Origin: Arachis hypogaea
Lineage: Eukaryota; Streptophyta; Magnoliopsida; Fabales; Fabaceae
Reading direction: 5' to 3'
NCBI RefSeq assembly: GCF_003086295.3
Contig: NW_027255451.1
Span: 1,425,554 to 1,489,553 of the forward strand
Length of the DNA stretch: 64,000 bases
The notes below the pieces were generated by a model that had not been told where the DNA came from, ran no database searches, and saw only the letters and a list, made by a program, of their open reading frames with translations. Positions 55,357-64,000 of the stretch are shown one piece after another. The translations under genes were made by a program, and so were the position numbers. How positions within the stretch are numbered: position 1 is the stretch's first letter; every line of letters starts with the position of its first letter.

Positions 55357-56270
55357 GTTGTGCTGGCTCTCGTTCTTTAAACGACGCTATCCTGAGGAGG
55401 ACACCTAAGGCGAGCCGTAATGCCTCATCTTCGCAAGCTCCTCTGGTTTTTTTCCACAGTTTTTTTTTCCGGTTTTTTTACGATTTTTTTCGTAGTTTTT
55501 TCTTTTTGTTTTTTTTTATGCTTACTCTCGTTCTTTAAATGACGTTGTCCCGAGGAGGACACCTAAAGGCGAGCCGTAATGGCCTCATCTATGGCAAGCT
55601 CCTCCGGTTTTTTTCCACAGTATTTTCTGTTTTTTTTTAGGTTTTTTTTTAGTTTTTTTTTATTTTTTTTTTTACGTTGTGCGTATTCTCGTTCTTTAAA
55701 CGACGCTATCCTGAGGAGGAGAGCTAAAGGCGAGCCATAATGGCCTCATCTTCGGCAAGCTCCTCCGGTTTTTTTCCACAGTTTTTTATACGTTTTTCTT
55801 TTCGAGTTTTTTTTTTTTTTTTTACGTTGTGCTGACTCTTGTTCTTTAATGACGTTATCCCGAGGAGGACACCTAAAGGCGAGCCGTAATGGCCTCAACT
55901 TCGGCAAGATCCTCCAGTTTTTTTCCAGAGTTTTTTTTCAGGTTTTTTTCCGAGTTTTTTTTTTTTTTTAACGTTGTGCTGACTCTCGTTCTTTAAATGA
56001 CGTTGTCCCGAGGAGGACACCTAAAGGCGAGCCGTAATGGCCTCATCTATGGCAAGCTCCTCCGATTTTTCTCCACAGTTTTTTTTGTTTTTTTTTTTTT
56101 ATGTTGTGCTGACTCTCGTTCTTTAAATGACGTTATCACGAGGTGGACACCTAAAGGCGAGCCGTAATGGCCTCATCTTCGGCAAGCTCCTCCGGTTTTT
56201 TTTCCACAGTTTTTTTTTCCGATTTTTTTCCGAGTTTTTTTTTTTTTTTTTTCCAAGTTTTTTTTTTTTT

Positions 56271-57270
56271 NNNNNNNNNNNNNNNNNNNNNNNNNNNNNN
56301 NNNNNNNNNNNNNNNNNNNNNNNNNNNNNNNNNNNNNNNNNNNNNNNNNNNNNNNNNNNNNNNNNNNNNNNNNNNNNNNNNNNNNNNNNNNNNNNNNNNN
56401 NNNNNNNNNNNNNNNNNNNNNNNNNNNNNNNNNNNNNNNNNNNNNNNNNNNNNNNNNNNNNNNNNNNNNNNNNNNNNNNNNNNNNNNNNNNNNNNNNNNN
56501 NNNNNNNNNNNNNNNNNNNNNNNNNNNNNNNNNNNNNNNNNNNNNNNNNNNNNNNNNNNNNNNNNNNNNNNNNNNNNNNNNNNNNNNNNNNNNNNNNNNN
56601 NNNNNNNNNNNNNNNNNNNNNNNNNNNNNNNNNNNNNNNNNNNNNNNNNNNNNNNNNNNNNNNNNNNNNNNNNNNNNNNNNNNNNNNNNNNNNNNNNNNN
56701 NNNNNNNNNNNNNNNNNNNNNNNNNNNNNNNNNNNNNNNNNNNNNNNNNNNNNNNNNNNNNNNNNNNNNNNNNNNNNNNNNNNNNNNNNNNNNNNNNNNN
56801 NNNNNNNNNNNNNNNNNNNNNNNNNNNNNNNNNNNNNNNNNNNNNNNNNNNNNNNNNNNNNNNNNNNNNNNNNNNNNNNNNNNNNNNNNNNNNNNNNNNN
56901 NNNNNNNNNNNNNNNNNNNNNNNNNNNNNNNNNNNNNNNNNNNNNNNNNNNNNNNNNNNNNNNNNNNNNNNNNNNNNNNNNNNNNNNNNNNNNNNNNNNN
57001 NNNNNNNNNNNNNNNNNNNNNNNNNNNNNNNNNNNNNNNNNNNNNNNNNNNNNNNNNNNNNNNNNNNNNNNNNNNNNNNNNNNNNNNNNNNNNNNNNNNN
57101 NNNNNNNNNNNNNNNNNNNNNNNNNNNNNNNNNNNNNNNNNNNNNNNNNNNNNNNNNNNNNNNNNNNNNNNNNNNNNNNNNNNNNNNNNNNNNNNNNNNN
57201 NNNNNNNNNNNNNNNNNNNNNNNNNNNNNNNNNNNNNNNNNNNNNNNNNNNNNNNNNNNNNNNNNNNNNN
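56271..57270. other. Assembly gap, exactly 1000 N
   Basis: A run of 1000 N, a conventional fixed-size gap, so the true distance is unknown. Both edges are satellite. Confidence 0.99.
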
Positions 57271-57509
57271 TGTTTTTTTTCTTTAAATGACGTATCCCGA
57301 GGAGACACCTAAGGCGAGCCGTAATGGCCTCATCTCTGCAAGATCCTCCAGTTTTTTCCAGAATTTTTTTTCGTTTTTTCCGGTTTTTTTTTTTTTTAAC
57401 GTTGTGCTGACTCTCGTTCTTTAATGACGTGTCCGAGGAGGACACCTAAAGGCGAGCCGTAATGGCCTCATCTATGGCAAAGCTCCTCCCGATTTTTCCA
57501 CAGTTTTCC

Positions 57510-57550
<41 letters not shown>

Positions 57551-58086
57551 GTGCGACTTCGTTCTTTAAACGACGCTATCCCTGAGGACACCTAAAGGCG
57601 AGCCGTAATGCCTCATCTTCGGCAAGCTCCTCCGGTTTTTCCAAGTTTTTTTTCCGGTTTTTTTTACGATTTTTTCCAGTTTTTTTTTTTTTTTTCGTTG
57701 GCTGACTCTCGTTCTTTAAAGACGTTATCCCGAGGAGGACACCTAAAGGTGAGCCGTAATGGCAAGCTCCTCCGTTTTTTCCACAGTTTTTTTTTCCATT
57801 TTTTTTTTATTTTACGTTGTGCTGACTCTCGTTCTTTTTTTTAAACGACGCTATCCTGAGGAGGACACCTAAAGGCGAGCCTAATGGCCTCATCTTCGGC
57901 AAGCTCCTCCGGTTTTTTTTACAAAGTTATTTTTCCGGTTTTTTTACGACTTTTCCGGGGTTTTTTTTTTTTTTTTTTTTTTTTTACGTTGTGCTGACTC
58001 TCGTTCTTTTAATCGACGCTATCCTGAGGAGGACACCTAAAGAAGCCGTAATGGGCTCATCTTCGCCTCCTCCGGTTTTTTTCCAC

Positions 58087-58139
<53 letters not shown>

Positions 58140-60723
58140 GCTGACTCTTGTCTTTAATACGTATCCCGAGGAGGACACCTAAAGGCGAGCCGTAATGGCC
58201 TCATCTTTGGCAGCTTCTCCGGTTTTTTTCCAGAGTTTTTTTCCTTTTTTTTTTCTTACGTTGTGCTGACTCTCGTTCTTTTAAATGACGCTATCCTGAG
58301 GAGGACACCTAAAGGCGAGCCGTAATGGCTCATCTTCGGCAGCTCGTCCGTTTTTTCCAGAGTTTTTTTTTTTCCGTTTTTTTCCGAGTTTTTTTTTTTT
58401 TTATGTTGTGTTGATCTCGTTCTTTAAATGACGTTGTCCCGAGGAGGACACCTAAAGGCGAGCCGTAATGGCCTCATCTATGGCAAGCTCCTCCGTTTTT
58501 CCACAGTTTTTATTTTTTTTCCGTTTTTTTTTCAGGTTTTTTATTTATTTATTTTTTTTTACTTGTGCTGACTCTCGTTCTTTAAACGACGCTATCCTGA
58601 GGAGGAGACCTAAAGGCGAGCCGTAATGGCCTCATCTTGGCAAGCTCCTCCGGTTTTTTTTTCCACAGTTTTTTTCCGGTTTTTTCGGTTTTTTCCGAGT
58701 TTTTTTTTTTTTTTACGTTGTGCTGACTCTCATTCTTTAAACGACGCTATCCTGAGGAGGAACCTAAAGGCGAGCAGTAATGGCCTCATCTTCGGCAAGC
58801 TCCTCCGGTTTTTTTCCACAGTTTTTTTTTTTTCATTTTTTTTTTTTTTTTTTTTTTTTTTACGTTGTGCTGACTCTTGTTCTTTAAATGACGTTATCCC
58901 GAGGAGGACACCTAAAGGCGAGCCGTAATGGCTCAACTTCGGCAAGATCCTCCAGTTTTTTTCCAGAGTTTTTTTCAGGTTTTTTTCGAGTTTTTTTTTT
59001 TAACGTTGTGCTGACTCTCGTTCTTTAAATGACGTTGTCCCGAGGAGGACACCTAAAGGCGAGCCGTAATGGCCTCATCTATGGCAACTCCTCCGATTTT
59101 TCTCCACAGTTTTTTTTTTTTTTTTTTTTTTTTTATGTTGTGCTGACTCTCGTTCTTTAAATGACGTTATCACGAGGTGGACACCTAAAGGCGAGCCGTA
59201 ATGGCCTCATCTTCGGCAAGCTCCTCCGGTTTTTTTTCCACAGTTTTTTTTCCATTTTTTTCTGAGTTTTTTTTTTTTTTTTTCCAGTTTTTTTTTTTAC
59301 GTTGTGCTGACTCTCGTTCTTTAAATGACGTTATCCGAGGAGGACACCTAAAGCGAGCCGTAATGGCCTCATCTATGGCAAGCTCCTCCGTTTTTTTCCA
59401 CGTTTTTTTCCGTTTTTTTTTATTTTACGTTGTGCTGACTCTCGTTCTTTAATCGACGCTATCCTGAGGAGGACACCTAAAGGCGAGCCGTAATGGCCTC
59501 ATCTTCGGCAAGCTCCTCCGGTTTTTTCCAAAGTTTTTTTTCCGGTTTTTTTCCATTTCTTTCCAAGTTTTTTTTTTTTTTTTCGTTGTGCTGACTCTCG
59601 TTCTTTAAACGACGCTATCCCTGAGGAGGACACCTAAAGGCGAGCCGTAATGGCCTCATCTTCAGCAAGCTCCTCCGGTTTTTTCCACAGTTTTTTTTTC
59701 CGGTTTTTTACGATTTTTTCGAGTTTTTTTTTTTATTTTTACGTTGTGCTGACTCTCGTTCTTTAAATGACGTTATCCCGAGGAGGACACCTAAAGAGAG
59801 CCGTAATGGCCTCATCTATGGCAAGCTCCTCCGGTTTTTTTCCACAGTTTTTTTTCCGTTTTTTTTTTACGTTGTGCTGACTCTCGTTCTTTAAACGACG
59901 CTATCCGAGGAAGATACCTAAAGGCGAGCCGTAATGGCCTCATCTATGGCAAGCTCCTCCGGTTTTTTTCCACAGTTTTTTTTCCGATTTTTTTTTCCTT
60001 TTTTTTCAGGTTTTTATTTTATTTTTTTTTTTTTTTACATTGTGCTGACTCTCGTTCTTTAAACGACGCTATCCTGAGGAGGAACCTAAAGGCGAGCCGT
60101 AATGGCCTCATCTTTGGCAAGCTCCTCTGGTTTTTTTCCACAGTTTTTTTTTCCGGTTTTTTTCGGTTTTTTTCCGAGTTTTTTTTTTTTTTTACGTTGT
60201 GCTGACTCTCATTCTTTAAACGACGCTATCCTGAGGAGGAGACCTAAAGGCGAGCAGTAATGGCCTCATCTTCGCAAGCTCCTCCGGTTTTTTCCACAGT
60301 TTTTTATACATTTTTTTTTCGATTTTTTTTTTTTTTTTTACGTTGTGCTGACTCTTGTTCTTTAAATGACGTTATCCCGAGGAGACACCTAAAGGCGAGC
60401 CGTAATGGCCTCAACTTCGGCAAGATCCTCCAGTTTTTTCCAGAGTTTTTTTCAGTTTTTTTCCGAGTTTTTTTTTTTAACGTTGTGCTACTCTCGTTCT
60501 TTAAATGACGTTGTCCCGAGGAGGACACCTAAAGGCGAGCCGTAATGGCCTCATCTATGGCAAGCTCCTCCGTTTTTTCCCAGTTTTTTTTTTTTTTTTT
60601 TTTTTATGTTGTGCTGACTCTCGTTCTTTAAATGACGTTATCCAGGGACACCTAAAGCGAGCGTAATGGCCTCATCTTCGCAAGCTCCTCCGGTTTTTTT
60701 CCACAGTTTTTTTTCATTTTTTC

Positions 60724-60759
<36 letters not shown>

Positions 60760-61758
60760 GTTGTGCTGACTCTCGTTCTTTAAATGACGTTATCCGAGGA
60801 GGACACCTAAAGGCGAGCCGTAATGGCCTCATCTTGGCAAGCTCCTCCGGTTTTTTCCACAGTTTTTTTCCGTTTTTTTTTTTTTTTACGTTGTGCTGAC
60901 TCTCGTTCTTTAATCGACGCTATCCTGAGGAGGAACCTAAAGGCGAGCCGTAATGGCCTCATCTTCGCAAGCTCCTCCGTTTTTTTCCAAAGTTTTTTTT
61001 CCGGTTTTTTCCGATTTCTTTCCAAGTTTTTTTTTTTTTTTTCGTTGTGCTGACTCTCGTTCTTTAAACGACGCTATCCTGAGGAGGACACCTAAAGGCG
61101 AGCCGTAATGGCCTCATCTTCAGCAAGCTCCTCCGGTTTTTTTCCACAGTTTTTTTTTTCCGGTTTTTTTACGATTTTTTCGGAGTTTTTTTTTATTTTA
61201 CGTTGTGCTGACTCTCGTTCTTTAAATGACGTTATCCCGAGGAGGACACCTAAAGAAGAGCCGTAATGGCCTCATCTATGGCAAGCTCCTCCGGTTTTTT
61301 TCCACAGTTTTTTTCCGTTTTTTTTTTTACGTTGTGCTGACTCTCGTTCTTTAAACGACGCTATCCTGAGGAAGATACCTAAAGGCGAGCCGTAATGGCC
61401 TCATCTTCGTCAAGCTCCTCCGGTTTTTTTCCACAGTTTTTTTCCGGTTTTTTCCGATTTTTTCCGAGTTTTTTTTTTTATTTTTACGTTTTGCTGACTC
61501 TCGTTCTTTAAATGACGTTGTCCCGAGGAGGACACCTCAAGGCGAGCCGCAATGGCCTCATCTTTGGCAAGCTTCTCCGGTTTTTTTACCACATTTTTTT
61601 CGCTCTTTTTTTTTTTTTTACGTTGTGCTTACTCTCGTTCTTTAAACGACCCTATCCTGAGGAGGAGACCTAAAGGCGAGCCGTAATGGCCTCATCTTCG
61701 GCAAGCTCCTCCGGTTTTTTTTCCACAGTTTTTTTTCAGTTTTTTTCCGATTTTTTCC

Positions 61759-61801
<43 letters not shown>

Positions 61802-63435
61802 GTTGTGCTGGCTCTCGTTCTTTAAACGACGCTATCCTGAGGAGGACACCTAAAGGCGAGCCGTAATGGCCTCATCTTCGGCAAGCTCCTCTGGTTTTTT
61901 TCCACAGTTTTTTTTCCGGTTTTTTTACGATTTTTTTCGTAGTTTTTCTTTTTTTTTTTTTTATGCTTACTCTCGTTCTTTAAATGACGTTGTCCCGAGG
62001 AGGACACCTAAAGGCGAGCCGTAATGGCCTCATCTATGGCAAGCTCCTCCGTTTTTTTCCACAGTATTTTTCTGTTTTTTTTAGGTTTTTTTTTAGTTTT
62101 TTTTTATTTTTTTTTTACGTTGTGCGTATTCTCGTTCTTTAAACGACGCTATCCTGAGGAGGAGAGCTAAAGGCGAGCCATAATGGCCTCATCTTCGGCA
62201 AGCTCCTCCGGTTTTTTTCCACAGTTTTTTATACGTTTTTCTTTTCGAGTTTTTTTTTTTTTTTTACGTTGTGCTGACTCTTGTTCTTTAAATGACGTTA
62301 TCCCGAGGAGGACACCTAAAGGCGAGCCGTAATGGCCTCAACTTCGGCAAGATCCTCCAGTTTTTTTCCAGAGTTTTTTTTCAGGTTTTTTTCCGAGTTT
62401 TTTTTTTTTTTAACGTTGTGCTGACTCTCGTTCTTTAAATGACGTTGTCCCGAGGAGGACACCTAAAGGCGAGCCGTAATGCCTCATCTATGGCAAGCTC
62501 CTCCGATTTTTCTCCACAGTTTTTTTTTGTTTTTTTTTTTTTTATGTTGTGCTGACTCTCGTTCTTTAAATGACGTTATCACGAGGTGGACACCTAAAGG
62601 CGAGCCGTAATGGCCTCATCTTCGGCAAGCTCCTCCGGTTTTTTTCCACAGTTTTTTTTTCCGATTTTTTTCCGAGTTTTTTTTTTTTTTTTTTTCCAAG
62701 TTTTTTTTTTTTTTTTTTTACGTTGTGCTGACTCTCGTTCTTTAAATGACGTTATCCCGAGGAGGACACCTAAAGGCGAGCCGTAATGGCCTCATCTATG
62801 GCAAGCTCCTCCGGTTTTTTCCACAGTTTTTTTCCGTTTTTTTTTTTTATTTTACGTTGTGCTGACTCTCGTTCTTTAATCGACGCTCTCCTGAGGAGGA
62901 CACCTAAAGGCGAGCCGTAATGGCCTCATCTTCGGCAAGCTCCTCCGGTTTTTTTTCCAAAGTTTTTTTTCCGGTTTTTTTCCGATTTCTTTCCAAGTAT
63001 TTTTTTTTTTCGTTGTGCGGACTCTCGTTCTTTAAACGACGCTATCCTGAGGAAGACACCTAAAGGCGAGCCGTAATGGCCTCATCTTCAGCAAGCTCCT
63101 CCGGTTTTTTTCCACAGTTTTTTTTTCTGGTTTTTTTACGATTTTTTCGGAGTTTTTTTTTTATTTTTACGTTGTGCTGACTCTCGTTCTTTAAATGACG
63201 TTATCCCGAGGAGGACACCTAAAGAAGAGCCGTAATGGCCTCATCTATGGCAAGCTCCTCCGGTTTTTTTCCACAGTTTTTTTCCGTTTTTTTTAACGTT
63301 GTGCTGACTCTCGTTCTTTAAACGACGCTATCCTGAGGAGGACACCTAAAGGCGAGCCGTAATGGCCTCATCTTCGGCAAGCTCCTCCGGTTTTTTTCCA
63401 AAGTTTTTTTTCCGGTTTTTTTCCGACTTTTTTCC

Positions 63436-63483
<48 letters not shown>

Positions 63484-64000
63484 GGTGTGCTGACTCTCGT
63501 TCTTTAATCGACGCTATCCTGAGGAGGACACCTAAAGACGAGCCGTAATGGCCTCATCTTCGGCAAGCTACTCCGGTTTTTTCCACAGTTTTTTTTTCCG
63601 GTTTTTTTACGATTTTTTTTCGAGTTTTTTTTTATTTTTTTATTTTTTACGTTGTGCTGACTCTTGTTCTTTAACTGACGTTATCCCGAGGAGGACACCT
63701 AAAGGCGAGCCGTAATGGCCTCATCTTTGGCGAGCTTCTCCGGTTTTTTTCCAGAGTTTTTTTCCGTTTTTTTTTCTTACGTTGTGCTGACTCTCGTTCT
63801 TTAAACGACGCTATCCTGAGGAGGACACCTAAAGGCGAGACGTAATGGCCTCATCTTCGGCGAGCTCCTCCGGTTTTTTTCTAGAGTTTTTTTTCCTTTT
63901 TTTTTTCTTACGTTGTGCTGACTCTCGTTCTTTAAACGACGCTATCCTGAGGAGGACACCTAAAGGCGAGCCGTAATGGCCTCATCTTCGGCGAGCTCGT
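57271..64000 (+). repeat. T-rich satellite array, block 5 (after the gap)
   Basis: Satellite to the window end in the same orientation. 57271-62719 repeats 50688-56270 monomer by monomer. 57271 to about 61000 has many single-base deletions in the core (CGTATCCCGAGGAGACACC, TTATCCAGGGACACC), while 61000-64000 is mostly clean. 62720-64000 continues beyond the duplicated part. No genes. Confidence 0.92.

Larger units (their letters stand above)
50608..56270 (+). repeat. T-rich satellite array, block 4 (up to the assembly gap)
   Basis: About 38 monomers, mainly types A and B, running into the N gap in the middle of a T tract. 50.7-52.0 kb resembles 35.7-37.5 kb. Near the gap (from about 55390) single-base losses appear in the otherwise conserved core (CACCTAAGGCG, GTAATGCCTCATCTTCGCAAG). 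Confidence 0.93.

Noticed and set aside
56123..57445. Four frames of 380-440 codons across the gap
   Set aside because: They are open only because N codons are read as X.
1144..64000. CRISPR array or bacterial operon
   Set aside because: Repeats are directly abutting satellite monomers without unique spacers, and all coding sequence is plant retrotransposon.

Overview
The window is plant nuclear heterochromatin with no host gene, rRNA or tRNA that I can recognise. It consists of one long T-rich satellite array, always in the same orientation, interrupted by four LTR retrotransposon insertions. Gag, reverse transcriptase and integrase motifs, a primer binding site matching the 3' end of tRNA-Asp, and LTRs running TGATGA...TCATCA place the elements in the Ty3/gypsy Athila-type lineage. 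The LTR ends and the pairing of a pol-bearing with pol-less relatives recall the FIDEL/Feral elements of peanut (Arachis). That assignment is from memory and needs a database match.

Layout: 1-1143, the end of a plus-strand LTR cut by the window edge. 1144-1967, satellite. 1968-12540, a minus-strand non-autonomous element (element 1) with gag-protease, an integrase-tail-like C terminus, no RT/RNase H/integrase core, and an intact 511-codon ORF in the env-like position. 12541-18084, satellite. 18085-24840, a compact minus-strand element (element 2) with a 364-codon mini-gag and 44 bp of extra internal sequence beyond its second LTR. 24841-39689, satellite with higher-order repeats. 39690-50607, a complete plus-strand element (element 3) with 5-bp target duplications and a full gag-PR-RT-RH-IN frame broken by three TAG codons. 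50608-64000, satellite interrupted by exactly 1000 N (56271-57270).

The three internal elements share the primer site, leader and 3' noncoding motifs but split the coding capacity: element 3 holds pol, element 1 holds the extra ORF, and element 2 holds only a reduced gag. This looks like one autonomous lineage and two parasitic derivatives. LTR pairs differ by only about 0.4-0.8 percent by eye, so the insertions are young.

The most unexpected signals are: a hairpin after pol with compensatory base pairs between elements; a reiterated AAGTTTGGTGTT motif, mostly inside small hairpins, that also abuts the 3' LTR; arrays of long palindromes in U3; T7 tracts spaced about 11 bp in the satellite, predicting curved DNA; and a colinear 5.5-kb repetition on the two sides of the N gap that points to an assembly duplication.
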